This document shows positions 17,173 through 25,439 of a stretch of DNA of 64,000 bases, piece after piece; positions within the stretch are counted from its first letter, which is position 1; the number at the start of each line of letters is the position of its first letter. The position numbers were made by a program, and so were the translations under genes. The notes under the pieces were generated by a model. It saw only the letters and a list, made by a program, of their open reading frames with translations, was not told where the DNA came from and did no database searches. The DNA is from Pseudomonas sp. 2FG (lineage in GTDB: Bacteria > Pseudomonadota > Gammaproteobacteria > Pseudomonadales > Pseudomonadaceae). The stretch covers positions 62,001 through 126,000 of the forward strand of contig NZ_SCMP01000012.1 in the NCBI RefSeq assembly GCF_005502935.1, in the 5' to 3' direction.

Positions 17173-17694
17173 ACACATCCGAGCGGCGCCAGTACCCGTC
17201 ACTACCTGGACATGCTTGGGCAGATACGCGGCGTCCCGGTGCGCGACGAGGAAATCGAGCCACGCACGCGCATCATCCTGCGCCACAAGGGTAACGTCAG
17301 CGGCGCCCAATACGCGGCGGCGGTAGAGTGGATCCACGCCCTCGGCCGACGCCTGGCGCTGTTCCTGCAAGATTACGACCTGATCCTCACCCCGACCCTC
17401 GCACGCCCACCGGTACCAATCGGCGAGCTCGATCTGCGCGACGACAGCCTGAGCCTCGATGAACTGTTGGAGAGCTACCACAGCTACTCGCCGTTCACCG
17501 CGCCGTTCAACGCCAGCGGCCAACCAGCGATGTCCGTGCCGCTGTACTGGAGCACCGACGGCCTGCCCATCGGCGCTCACTTCGTCGCTCGCTTTGGTGG
17601 GGAGAGCACACTGCTGGCGCTGGCCGCGCAACTGGAGCGCGCCCAGCCCTGGGCCAGCCGGGTGCCGCCGGTGAGTGCGCGCCGCCGCGCCTGA
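17173..17694 (+). pseudogene. Amidase-signature enzyme, C-terminal fragment
   Basis: About 170 codons matching the C-terminal third of amidase-signature hydrolases: DYDLILTPTLARPPVPIG, then YSPFTAPFNASGQPAMSVPL and GLPIGAHFVARFGGESTLLALAAQLE. The Ser-Ser-Lys catalytic region is missing. The open frame starts at a stop at 17170-17172, where it abuts the opposite-strand DUF3732 fragment, so a recombination has joined two truncated genes here. A terminator-like hairpin follows. Confidence 0.8.
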
Positions 17695-17715
17695 GCGATT
17701 GATCTCTTGCCCTTA

Positions 17716-17742
17716 GCCATGCTCCGGCGCGGGGCTTTTTTT
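17716..17742 (+). terminator. Terminator after the amidase fragment
   Basis: A short GC hairpin (GCTCC-GGCGC-GGGGC) is followed by seven T residues at 17736-17742. Confidence 0.65.
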
Positions 17743-17826
17743 GCAGTACTCAAGCTTCTGGTCGATAGGCGCCTCCTGGTGTAACGGCGGCCATCGATGC
17801 GCTTTCCACCGCAGGGATTTCTTTCC

Positions 17827-17892
17827 ATGAGCACACAAATCGACTGGATCACCGTCGGCGCCCTGGCCGAGGGCTTCGCCCCGCAGCTTTAA
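17827..17892 (+). pseudogene. Truncated N-terminus, 21 codons
   Basis: An ATG-led frame of 21 codons (MSTQIDWITVGALAEGFAP...) stops at TAA. It looks like the beginning of a longer enzyme cut off early, and sits between two other gene fragments. I cannot assign a family. Confidence 0.35.
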
Positions 17893-17931
17893 GCTTGCCG
17901 AGCCTCGCCTATGGGGCATGGGAGTGGTTGG

Positions 17932-18140
17932 ATGAACGTACGATTCGACTTCGGCGGCCGCACCGTGCTGGTCACTTCCTCGGTCACCGGGCCGCGAGTA
18001 GCCTACCCGGGGCTGAGCGACTACGCGGCCGCCAAGCTGGGGTCAACGGCTTCATTCGCGGCGCCGCGCTGGAGTTGGCGCGCCACGCTAACGCGCTGAT
18101 GCAGCATGGAATGCGGCCGACGGGGTGGCGCAGGGCGGCC
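17932..18140 (+). pseudogene. Short-chain dehydrogenase remnant
   Basis: The frame starts MNVRFDFGGRTVLVTS, the first beta-strand of an SDR, and then jumps directly to TGPRVAYPGLSDYAAAK, the catalytic Y-x3-K region. About 130 residues (Gly-rich loop to Ser strand) are therefore deleted. After AAKLG the reading frame shifts and continues as VNGFIRGAALELARHA. Both the deletion and the frameshift make it non-functional. Confidence 0.7.
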
Positions 18141-18660
18141 GGTCGATAGGCCGCCGGGCAAGCTGGCGAGGGTCGGCCCGAGCAGATGCGCCCGCAGATC
18201 GCCACCGTACCTAACAGCAGCGTGTGGTCGCCGGGACCATCGACGACAGCGTTGCCAACGTCCGCGTGCTAGCCATGCGCTGCTGCGAGGCGACCACCAG
18301 GCAGCCGCTGTCAGCGTCGAGCTGGCTGGCCTTGGTGCGCGCTTGCAAGCCGCAGTCGAGCGCTGCCGCGTCGGTAGCTTGTGCCAGTGGCTTCGTTTGA
18401 ACACGCCCTGCTGGCATCCCGGAGGTCCTAAATAGCGCTGCGATGGCTGCCTGTCAGCTCGGGCAGGCGACGTCATAGGAGGCAAGGTTAAAAAGATGAC
18501 GTTTGTTAATCGTTCTGCCTGAGGTTCGGTGCGTCCACGAGACATTGAACGCCAAGATTTGCTCTTTTGTTTTCAATTTTATAGGAAAAGTCCGGCTTAT
18601 CACGTTCACTGAGCTGCTGGCTTGTCTTCCTTGGAAGGTTTTAAATATAAAAATAGTTAA
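18141..18660. other. Decayed, non-coding stretch
   Basis: Short frames occur on both strands but none has a recognisable domain or ribosome site. The composition turns AT-rich after about 18540, marking the promoter region of the ferulate genes. Confidence 0.5.
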
Positions 18661-18689
18661 TTGACATAACTAGTTTGTCGGAATAGCTT
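18661..18689 (+). promoter_or_regulatory. Sigma-70 promoter of ech with internal palindrome
   Basis: TTGACA at 18661-18666, a 17-base spacer and TAGCTT at 18684-18689 form a good sigma-70 promoter 38 bases before ech. The spacer contains the palindrome AACTAGTT (18668-18675), a candidate repressor site; the same ATAACTAGTT occurs at the calA promoter (33890-33899). Confidence 0.7.
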
Positions 18690-18726
18690 TGTCTTACCGC
18701 AACACACAACAGACTGAGGGTGGGAC

Positions 18727-19557
18727 ATGAGCAGCTACGAAGGCCGTTGGCAAACCGTGAAAGTGGAAATCGAGGGCGGTATCGCCTGGGTCATCCTGAA
18801 TCGTCCGGAAAAGCGCAACGCGATGAGCCCGACGCTCAATCGCGAGATGGTCGACGTACTTGAGACCCTGGAGCAGGATCCGGACGCCCGGGTGCTGGTA
18901 TTGACCGGTGCCGGCGAGTCCTGGACCGCAGGCATGGACTTGAAAGAGTATTTCCGCGAAGTCGATGCCGGCCCAGAGATCCTGCAGGAGAAGATCCGCC
19001 GCGAGGCTTCGCAGTGGCAGTGGAAACTGCTGCGCATGTACACCAAGCCGACCATCGCCATGGTCAATGGCTGGTGCTTCGGTGGCGGCTTCAGCCCGCT
19101 GGTGGCCTGCGACCTGGCCATTTGCGCCGACGAGGCGACCTTCGGCCTGTCGGAAATCAACTGGGGCATCCCGCCGGGCAACCTGGTGAGCAAGGCCATG
19201 GCCGATACCGTGGGGCATCGCCAGTCGCTGTATTACATCATGACCGGTAAGACCTTCGGCGGTCAGAAAGCCGCCGAGATGGGCCTGGTCAATGAGAGCG
19301 TGCCGCTGGCGCAGCTGCGCGAGGTCACCCTCGAACTGGCCGAGAACCTGCTGGAGAAGAACCCGGTGGTGCTGCGTGCCGCGAAGATCGGCTTCAAGCG
19401 TTGCCGCGAGCTGACCTGGGAGCAGAACGAGGATTACCTGTACGCCAAGCTCGACCAGTCGCGTTTGCTCGATACGGAAGGTGGGCGTGAGCAAGGCATG
19501 AAGCAGTTCCTCGACGACAAAAGCATCAAGCCCGGCCTGCAGGCGTACAAGCGCTGA
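18727..19557 (+). CDS. ech: Feruloyl-CoA hydratase/lyase
   Basis: A 276-residue crotonase-fold enzyme that hydrates feruloyl-CoA and cleaves it to vanillin and acetyl-CoA, also acting on coumaroyl- and caffeoyl-CoA. Residues known from the Pseudomonas hydroxycinnamoyl-CoA hydratase-lyase are at the same numbers: Met70, Ser123 (GGGFS), Glu143 (LSE) and Tyr239 (DYLY). Oxyanion-hole regions GMDLKEYF and GWCFGGGFS are intact. GAGGGTGGGAC precedes the ATG. It leads the cluster ech-vdh-fcs-thiolase under the promoter at 18661. Confidence 0.97.
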   Translation: MSSYEGRWQTVKVEIEGGIAWVILNRPEKRNAMSPTLNREMVDVLETLEQDPDARVLVLTGAGESWTAGMDLKEYFREVDAGPEILQEKIRREASQWQWKLLRMYTKPTIAMVNGWCFGGGFSPLVACDLAICADEATFGLSEINWGIPPGNLVSKAMADTVGHRQSLYYIMTGKTFGGQKAAEMGLVNESVPLAQLREVTLELAENLLEKNPVVLRAAKIGFKRCRELTWEQNEDYLYAKLDQSRLLDTEGGREQGMKQFLDDKSIKPGLQAYKR

Positions 19558-19649
19558 AGCCAGAAGGTTGGGGTGGCGACTGTTGTCGCCTACGGCCCCG
19601 ACTGGACTGACCGCAATTCTAGAACAAGCACAATAACGAGGAATTTCCC

Positions 19650-21098
19650 ATGTTCGACGTGCCCTTGCTGATTGGCGGTCAGTCGCGACCGGCTGCCGAT
19701 GGTCGAGTTTTCGAGCGGCGCAACCCGCTGACCGGTGAAGTCGTCTCGCGGGTCGCCGCCGCTACCCTGGAGGACGCCGATGCTGCCGTGGCTGCGGCGC
19801 AAGCGGCGTTTCCCGCCTGGGCCGCGCTGGCACCCAGCGAACGGCGGGCTCGGTTGTTCAAGGCGGCCGAGTTGCTGGAGGATCGCTCTGCCGAGTTCAT
19901 GACGGCGGCCGGCGAGACAGGCGCGGCAGCCAACTGGTATGGCTTCAATGTCCATCTGGCCTCCGGCATGCTGCGTGAAGCTGCGGCCATGACCACGCAG
20001 ATCTACGGTGAAGTGATTCCCTCCGATCTGCCGGGCAGTTTCGCCATGGCCCTGCGCCAGCCCTGCGGCGTGGTGCTCGGGATCGCGCCGTGGAACGCGC
20101 CGGTGATTCTCGGTGTGCGTGCGCTGGCCATGCCGCTGGCCTGCGGCAATACCGTGGTGCTCAAGTCCTCCGAACTGAGCCCTGCGACCCATCGGCTGAT
20201 CGGTCAGGTGTTGCAGGACGCCGGTCTCGGTGACGGGGTGGTCAACGTCATCAGCAATGCCCCGCAAGACGCCCCGGCCATAGTCGAACGGCTGATCGCC
20301 AACCCGGCGGTGCGCCGGGTCAACTTCACCGGTTCGACCCACGTCGGGCGCATCGTCGGCGAACTGGCGGCGCGGCACCTGAAGCCAGCAGTGCTGGAGT
20401 TGGGTGGCAAGGCGCCGTTGCTGGTACTGGACGACGCCGACCTGGACGCGGCGGTGGAGGCGGCGGCCTTCGGCGCCTACTTCAACCAGGGCCAGATCTG
20501 CATGTCCACCGAGCGCCTGATCGTCGATGCCAAGGTGGCCGATGCCTTCGTCGACAAACTGGCGAAGAAGGTGGCCAGCCTGCGTGCCGGCGACCCGAAC
20601 GACGCCGCTTCGGTGCTCGGCTCCTTGATCGATGTTTCGGCGGGGCAGCGGATCAAGGCGCTGGTGGACGACGCGTTGGCCAAGGGCGCGCGCCTGATGG
20701 CGGGCGGCCAAGTGGAGGGCAGTATCATGCAGGCCACCCTGCTCGATGGCGTCGATGAATCGATGCGCCTGTACCGCGAGGAGTCCTTCGGCCCGGTGGC
20801 CGTGGTGGTGCGCGGCGAGGGTGACGAGGCGCTGCTGCGCCTGGCCAACGACTCCGAGTTTGGTCTGTCGGCGGCGATCTTCAGTCGCGACGTGTCGCGG
20901 GCCTTGCTGCTGGCGCAGCGGGTCGAGTCGGGCATCTGCCACATCAACGGCCCGACCGTGCACGACGAGGCGCAGATGCCCTTCGGCGGGGTCAAGGCCA
21001 GCGGCTATGGCAGTTTCGGCAGCAAGGCCTCGATCGAGCACTTCACCCAACTGCGCTGGGTGACCATCCAGAATGGGCCGCGCCACTACCCGATCTGA
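19650..21098 (+). CDS. vdh: Vanillin dehydrogenase
   Basis: A 482-residue NAD(P)-dependent aldehyde dehydrogenase. Catalytic Glu250 (VLELGGKAP) and Cys284 (GQICMSTERLIV) are present, as are the cofactor-binding APWNAPVIL (146-154) and FTGSTHVG (226-233). The ICMSTERLIVD surroundings and the position right after ech identify it as vanillin dehydrogenase, making vanillate for VanAB; 4-hydroxybenzaldehyde should also be accepted. A 92-base gap to ech contains a small hairpin but no clear terminator. ATG is preceded by ACGAGG. Confidence 0.93.
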   Translation: MFDVPLLIGGQSRPAADGRVFERRNPLTGEVVSRVAAATLEDADAAVAAAQAAFPAWAALAPSERRARLFKAAELLEDRSAEFMTAAGETGAAANWYGFNVHLASGMLREAAAMTTQIYGEVIPSDLPGSFAMALRQPCGVVLGIAPWNAPVILGVRALAMPLACGNTVVLKSSELSPATHRLIGQVLQDAGLGDGVVNVISNAPQDAPAIVERLIANPAVRRVNFTGSTHVGRIVGELAARHLKPAVLELGGKAPLLVLDDADLDAAVEAAAFGAYFNQGQICMSTERLIVDAKVADAFVDKLAKKVASLRAGDPNDAASVLGSLIDVSAGQRIKALVDDALAKGARLMAGGQVEGSIMQATLLDGVDESMRLYREESFGPVAVVVRGEGDEALLRLANDSEFGLSAAIFSRDVSRALLLAQRVESGICHINGPTVHDEAQMPFGGVKASGYGSFGSKASIEHFTQLRWVTIQNGPRHYPI

Positions 21099-21107
21099 GA
21101 ACGTGTT

Positions 21108-21229
21108 CAGGATCTGCTGCGCGTCGGCCATACGGCGTTGAAATTGGACTCGGACTGCTTATGTACAGCTGGTAAATTCCGCGTCCTCGCCCAATTTCGC
21201 CTTGTCTGGCTCTAGCTCACGAGATCCTG
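21108..21229. repeat. 122-bp structured intergenic element
   Basis: The element is bounded by inverted CAGGATCT (21108-21115) and AGATCCTG (21222-21229). Inside, GGCG..AAATTGG and CGGAC pair with GTCC and CCAATTT.CGCC, so the whole can fold as one long imperfect hairpin. It looks like an interspersed repeat inserted between vdh and fcs. No frame of note lies in it. Confidence 0.6.
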
Positions 21230-21330
21230 GCGCAAAACAGCAGTATAAGAACAATCGGCTCGGGCTCGCCCGCGCACCCTGGGGTGGGCGGCCGGAAGGC
21301 CCGGGAGCGCTTTGCGGAGGAGTTTCCGAA

Positions 21331-23190
21331 GTGAATAGTCAATCTCGCAGCCGAGTCAGTCCGGGCTATCGCCAGGTCTCGATCGGCATGCCGGCGGTGC
21401 AACTGCGCCGCGCCGGGCAGGCGCTGTATATGGAGGTGTTGGAGCCTCTGCAGGCCTATCCACAACGTCTGCTCGAACGCCTGGTGCGGTGGGCCGACGA
21501 GCGCCCCGCGCAGACCTTCATCGCGCGGCGGGGCAAGGATGGTGAGTGGCAGCGCATCGGTTATGCCGAGATGCTGCAGCGGGTGCGCTGTATCGCCCAG
21601 CGCCTGATGGATTTCGACCTGTCAGTTGAGCGTCCGCTGTTGATTCTCTCGGGTAACGATCTGGAGCATATGCAATTGGCCTGCGCCGCCATGTATGCGG
21701 GGATCCCCTATTGTCCGGTGTCGCCGGCCTATTCGTTGATCGCGCGGGACTACGACAAACTGCAGCACATCTGCACGTTGTTGCAGCCGGGGCTGGTTTT
21801 CGCCGCCGATGGCGAAGCCTTCGGGCGCGCCATCGAGGCCGTGGTGCCCAGTACCACGCCACTGGTGCTGACCCGGGGCGAGCTGGCGGGGCGGGAGACG
21901 CTATCCTTCGCCAGTCTGTTGTGTGCGGAGGCCTGCGACGAGGCGGATGCGGCCTTCGCGGCTACCGGCCCGGAGAGCATCGCCAAATTCCTCTTCACCA
22001 GCGGCTCGACCAAGCTGCCCAAGGCGGTGATCACCACCCAGCGCATGCTCTGCGCCAACCAGCAGATGCTGCTGCAGACCTTCCCGGTGTTCGCCGAGGC
22101 GCCGCCGGTGCTGGTCGATTGGCTGCCGTGGAACCACACCTTCGGTGGCAGCCACAACGTCGGCATCGTCCTGTACAACGGCGGCACTCTGTACCTCGAC
22201 GACGGCAAGCCAACCCCACAGTATTTCGCCGAGACCCTGCGCAACCTGCGGGAGATTTCGCCGACCGCTTACCTCACCGTGCCCAAGGGTTGGGAAGACC
22301 TGGTCGCCGCCTTGGAGGTCGATGGCGAGCTGCGCGAAACCTTCTTCGCGCAGATGAAGCTGTTCTTCTTCGCCGGTGCCGGGCTGTCGCAGGCGGTCTG
22401 GGATCGTCTCGATGCGGTCGCCGAGGCGCACTGCGGCGAACGCATCCGCATGATGGCGGGGATCGGCATGACCGAGACCTCGCCGTCCTGCACCTTCACC
22501 ACCGGACCGCTGTCCATGGCTGGCTACGTCGGCCTGCCGGCACCGGGCTGCGAGGTCAAGCTGGTGCCGGTGGACGGCAAGTTCGAGGGGCGCTTTCGCG
22601 GCCCGCATGTGATGCCGGGCTATTGGCGTTCACCCGAGCAGAGCGCTGCGGCCTTCGACGAAGAGGGTTATTACTGCTCCGGCGATGCCTTGAAGCTGGC
22701 CGATCCCGAGTGCCCGGAGCTGGGCCTGATGTTCGATGGGCGCATCGCCGAGGACTTCAAGCTCAACACCGGGGTATTCGTCAGCGTCGGCCCACTGCGC
22801 GCGCGGGTGATCATGGCGGGTGCGCCCTATATCCAGGATGTGGTGGTGACCGCGCCAAACCGCGAGTGCATCGGTTTGCTGGTGTTCCCGCAATTGGCGG
22901 CATGCCGCGAGCTGGCCGGGCTGGGGGGCGATGCTGCACCTGAGCAGGTGCTGGCCTCGGCGAAGGTGCGTGACTGGCTGGGCGAGTTGCTCGAGCGGCT
23001 CAACCTGCAGGCCACTGGCAGTGCCTCGCGCTTGGCCTGGGCCTGCCTGATGAGCGAGCCGCCGTCGCTGGACAAGGGCGAGGTCACGGACAAGGGCTCG
23101 CTCAATCAGCGGGCGATTCTGACCTGCCGCGCCGAGCGGATCGATGCCTTGTACCGTGGCGACGATCCGCAACGGGTGGTGGGGCACTGA
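21331..23190 (+). CDS. fcs: Feruloyl-CoA synthetase
   Basis: A 619-residue acyl-CoA synthetase of the AMP-binding family that activates ferulate (and coumarate, caffeate) with ATP and CoA. Motifs include the P-loop FLFTSGSTKLPKAV, the MAGIGMTETSPSCTFTTGP block, and the hinge region SGDALKL...FDGRIAEDFKLNTG. I chose GTG 21331 because GGAGG lies ten bases upstream; the frame is open to 21202 but through the repeat element. Two bases separate it from the thiolase. It makes the substrate of Ech. Confidence 0.93.
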   Translation: MNSQSRSRVSPGYRQVSIGMPAVQLRRAGQALYMEVLEPLQAYPQRLLERLVRWADERPAQTFIARRGKDGEWQRIGYAEMLQRVRCIAQRLMDFDLSVERPLLILSGNDLEHMQLACAAMYAGIPYCPVSPAYSLIARDYDKLQHICTLLQPGLVFAADGEAFGRAIEAVVPSTTPLVLTRGELAGRETLSFASLLCAEACDEADAAFAATGPESIAKFLFTSGSTKLPKAVITTQRMLCANQQMLLQTFPVFAEAPPVLVDWLPWNHTFGGSHNVGIVLYNGGTLYLDDGKPTPQYFAETLRNLREISPTAYLTVPKGWEDLVAALEVDGELRETFFAQMKLFFFAGAGLSQAVWDRLDAVAEAHCGERIRMMAGIGMTETSPSCTFTTGPLSMAGYVGLPAPGCEVKLVPVDGKFEGRFRGPHVMPGYWRSPEQSAAAFDEEGYYCSGDALKLADPECPELGLMFDGRIAEDFKLNTGVFVSVGPLRARVIMAGAPYIQDVVVTAPNRECIGLLVFPQLAACRELAGLGGDAAPEQVLASAKVRDWLGELLERLNLQATGSASRLAWACLMSEPPSLDKGEVTDKGSLNQRAILTCRAERIDALYRGDDPQRVVGH

Positions 23191-23192
23191 GC

Positions 23193-24440
23193 ATGGTCAG
23201 CGGTCTCTATTCGGCATTCGACGATGTACTGATCCTCGAGGCCGTGCGCACGCCCTGGTGCGATTATGGCGGGGCCTTGGGCCTGGTGTCGCCGACCGAT
23301 CTGGGGATCAAGGTCGGCCGCGAAGTGCTGCGCCGCGCCGCCATCGACCCGACGGCCGTGGATTCGGTATTGGCCGGCTGCATGGCCCAGGCGAGTTTCG
23401 ACGCCTACATGCTGCCGCGGCATATCGGCCTCTACAGCGGCGTGCCGCAGGTGGTGCCGGCGCTTGCGGTGCAGCGCATCTGCGGCACCGGTTTCGAGTT
23501 GTTGCGCCAGGCTGGCGAGCAGATCGCTGCGGGGCGTGTCGAGCTGGCGTTGTGCGTGGGCAGCGAGTCGATGTCGCGCAACCCGATCGCCGCCTACACC
23601 CATCGCGGCGGTTTCCGGCTCGGTGCGCCGGTGGAGTTCAAGGATTTCCTCTGGGAAGCGCTGTACGACCCGGCTCCCGACGTCGACATGATCGGCACCG
23701 CGGAGAACCTGGCGCGGCGCCATGGCATCGGCCGTGAAGAGGTCGATGCCTATGCCTTGCGCAGCTTCCAGTGCGCGCTCGAGGCGCAGCGGCAAGGCGC
23801 GTTCGCGGGGGAGATCGTCGCCCTGTGCGATGAAACCTTCGAGCTGGACGGCTATCGGCCGCGCGGCATTGCCTTACCGCGCGGGTTGACCCAGCTCGAG
23901 CAGGACAGCCACCCGCGTCCGACCAGCCTCCAGGCCCTGTCACGCTTGCGGGCCATCCATGCCGGTGGCGTGCAGACCGCCGGCAACAGCTGTGCAGTGG
24001 TCGACGGTGCGGCGGCGGCCTTGGTCGCGTCCGCTGGCATGCAGTCCGATCGCCCAGCGTTGGCGCGTCTGCTGGCGGCTTCGGCGGTGGGCGTGGCGCC
24101 CGAGCTGATGGGTATCGGTCCGGCGCCGGCGATTCGCTTGCTGCTGGCGCGCAGCGGCCTGAGGTTGGATGACATCGACCGTTTCGAGATCAACGAGGCC
24201 CAGGCGGCGCAAGTGCTCGCGGTGCAGCGAGAGCTGCAACTCGAGCCGCACCGTCTGAACCAGCAGGGCGGCTCCATCGCGCTTGGTCATCCGCTGGCCG
24301 CCACCGGGCTGCGCTTGACCCTGACCCTGGCCCGGCAACTGCGTGCGGCCAACCAGCGCTATGGCATCGCCGCAGCCTGTATCGGCGGCGGTCAGGGCAT
24401 GGCGCTGCTGATCGAGAACCCTGCATTCCAACCGGGCTGA
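23193..24440 (+). CDS. aat: Beta-ketothiolase of the ferulate cluster
   Basis: A 415-residue acetyl-CoA acetyltransferase-type thiolase. The acyl-accepting cysteine is Cys97 (QRICGTGFELL), followed by the NEAQAAQVLA motif, the HPLAATG histidine box and the C-terminal CIGGGQGMALL cysteine. In Pseudomonas ferulate clusters a thiolase gene accompanies fcs and ech and may serve an alternative beta-oxidation route for the CoA ester, though the hydratase/lyase path does not need it. It starts two bases after the fcs stop, so translation is likely coupled. Confidence 0.85.
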   Translation: MVSGLYSAFDDVLILEAVRTPWCDYGGALGLVSPTDLGIKVGREVLRRAAIDPTAVDSVLAGCMAQASFDAYMLPRHIGLYSGVPQVVPALAVQRICGTGFELLRQAGEQIAAGRVELALCVGSESMSRNPIAAYTHRGGFRLGAPVEFKDFLWEALYDPAPDVDMIGTAENLARRHGIGREEVDAYALRSFQCALEAQRQGAFAGEIVALCDETFELDGYRPRGIALPRGLTQLEQDSHPRPTSLQALSRLRAIHAGGVQTAGNSCAVVDGAAAALVASAGMQSDRPALARLLAASAVGVAPELMGIGPAPAIRLLLARSGLRLDDIDRFEINEAQAAQVLAVQRELQLEPHRLNQQGGSIALGHPLAATGLRLTLTLARQLRAANQRYGIAAACIGGGQGMALLIENPAFQPG

Positions 24441-24550
24441 GCAGGCTGTGCGCCGTCCGGCTTGCTGCCACTCGCCAGGCGATCCAGCGACGCAGTGTGT
24501 TGGGGTGGTAGCCCATGAGGCCGAGGAGGCGGGAGAGGGCGCCAGGCCGA

Positions 24551-25042
24551 TCAGCCTGTGGCTTGATCGTCCCGCCGGTAGATTTTGTGCAGCAACTGGA
24601 GCAACTGTTGCCGTTCGCCGTCGCTGAGCGCGGCAGTGGCGTCGCGATCGCTGGCAGCGGCGATTTCCTTGAGCTGCTTGAGCAGGGTTTCCCCCGCCTT
24701 GCTGAGGAAGATGCCGTAGGAGCGCTTGTCCGGTTTGCAGCGCACGCGCACGGCGAGGCCGAGCTTTTCCAGCTTGTTCAGCAGGGTCACCACCTGCGGC
24801 GGCTCGATGGCGAGGATGCCCGCCAGGTCGGTCTGCATCAGCCCGGGGCTGGCCTCGATGATCAGCAGGGCGGAGAACTGCGCGGGGCGCAGATCGAACG
24901 GGTTCAGCTGCTCGACCAGGTTCTGCGCGACTTTCAGCTGGGCGCGACGCAGGGCGTAGCCGATCAACTGGCTCAGCAGGGTGTCGTTCGGCTCTGTGGC
25001 CGGGCTGTTTGCTTCTGTGGGGGGGGGATTCTTCTTGGCCAT
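24551..25042 (-). CDS. ferR: MarR-family regulator of the ferulate genes
   Basis: A 163-residue winged-helix regulator. After a Pro/Glu-rich N-terminus, LRPAQFSALLIIEASPGLMQTDLAGILAIEPPQVVTLLNKLEKLGLAVR forms the helix-turn-helix and the wing follows with KPDKRSYGIFLSKAG. MarR regulators of this type (FerR/FerC) respond to hydroxycinnamoyl-CoA. It is convergent with the thiolase gene at the end of ech-vdh-fcs-aat, the usual neighbourhood. The palindrome ATTAG-C-CTAAT in front of it is a candidate autoregulatory site. The symbol is assigned by context. Confidence 0.8.
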   Translation of the reverse strand: MAKKNPPPTEANSPATEPNDTLLSQLIGYALRRAQLKVAQNLVEQLNPFDLRPAQFSALLIIEASPGLMQTDLAGILAIEPPQVVTLLNKLEKLGLAVRVRCKPDKRSYGIFLSKAGETLLKQLKEIAAASDRDATAALSDGERQQLLQLLHKIYRRDDQATG

Positions 25043-25147
25043 TCGCTGGGACCGGGGGCGCTCGCTAAGGGGTTGCCGAGATGACGGGATAACGATCCGT
25101 TCTCGCCGCGGGTTCGGGGCGATCCAGGGTCGACAGGATACTGCTTA

Positions 25148-25158
25148 ATTAGCCTAAT
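25148..25158. promoter_or_regulatory. Palindrome upstream of the MarR gene
   Basis: ATTAG-C-CTAAT is a perfect 11-bp palindrome about 105 bases before the marR start, in the space shared with calB. It is a plausible MarR site. The rest of 25043-25439 contains no gene I would support. Confidence 0.45.
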
Positions 25159-25385
25159 CAGTTTCGCATCAATGGCTAGGCTTTGGCCAGTTCATTGGCT
25201 CCTGGGTGGTGCCCCTTACTGGGTATTTATCCTGCTGGGAGTCTTGCTCGTTTATCCGAAGAGGCGCTCGTTATGGGCGGATAGAGCCTCCCGTCAGAAA
25301 CTGAATAATAAGGAAACTACATGGTTTCTTTTGTGTGGATTTTCGGCATACTCAGACCATGAGTCGGTACGGGTGCCTGCTCGTC

Positions 25386-25400
25386 TAGCACTTAGTGCTA
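25386..25400. promoter_or_regulatory. Palindrome upstream of calB
   Basis: TAGCACT-T-AGTGCTA is a perfect 15-bp palindrome ending 39 bases before the calB start, the right place for an operator over a promoter or start site. Its regulator is unknown; the TetR protein at 27918 is one candidate. Confidence 0.55.
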
Positions 25401-25439
25401 CCTAATAACAATTCAATCAACCTAGCAGGAAGTCACGCC

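Noticed and set aside
19573..19588. GGCGAC-TGTT-GTCGCC hairpin between ech and vdh
   Set aside because: The stem is short and has no T-run, so I do not call it a terminator.
19590..21131. A 513-codon open frame antisense to vdh
   Set aside because: High-GC codon bias opens long antisense frames; the plus strand carries an intact aldehyde dehydrogenase with all catalytic residues.
21711..22943. A 410-codon frame in another phase inside fcs
   Set aside because: Its product is Arg/Gly-rich without motifs; fcs is complete in its own frame.
25172..25405. A 77-codon frame between the MarR gene and calB
   Set aside because: It has no ribosome site or motif and overlaps the palindrome and promoter region of calB.
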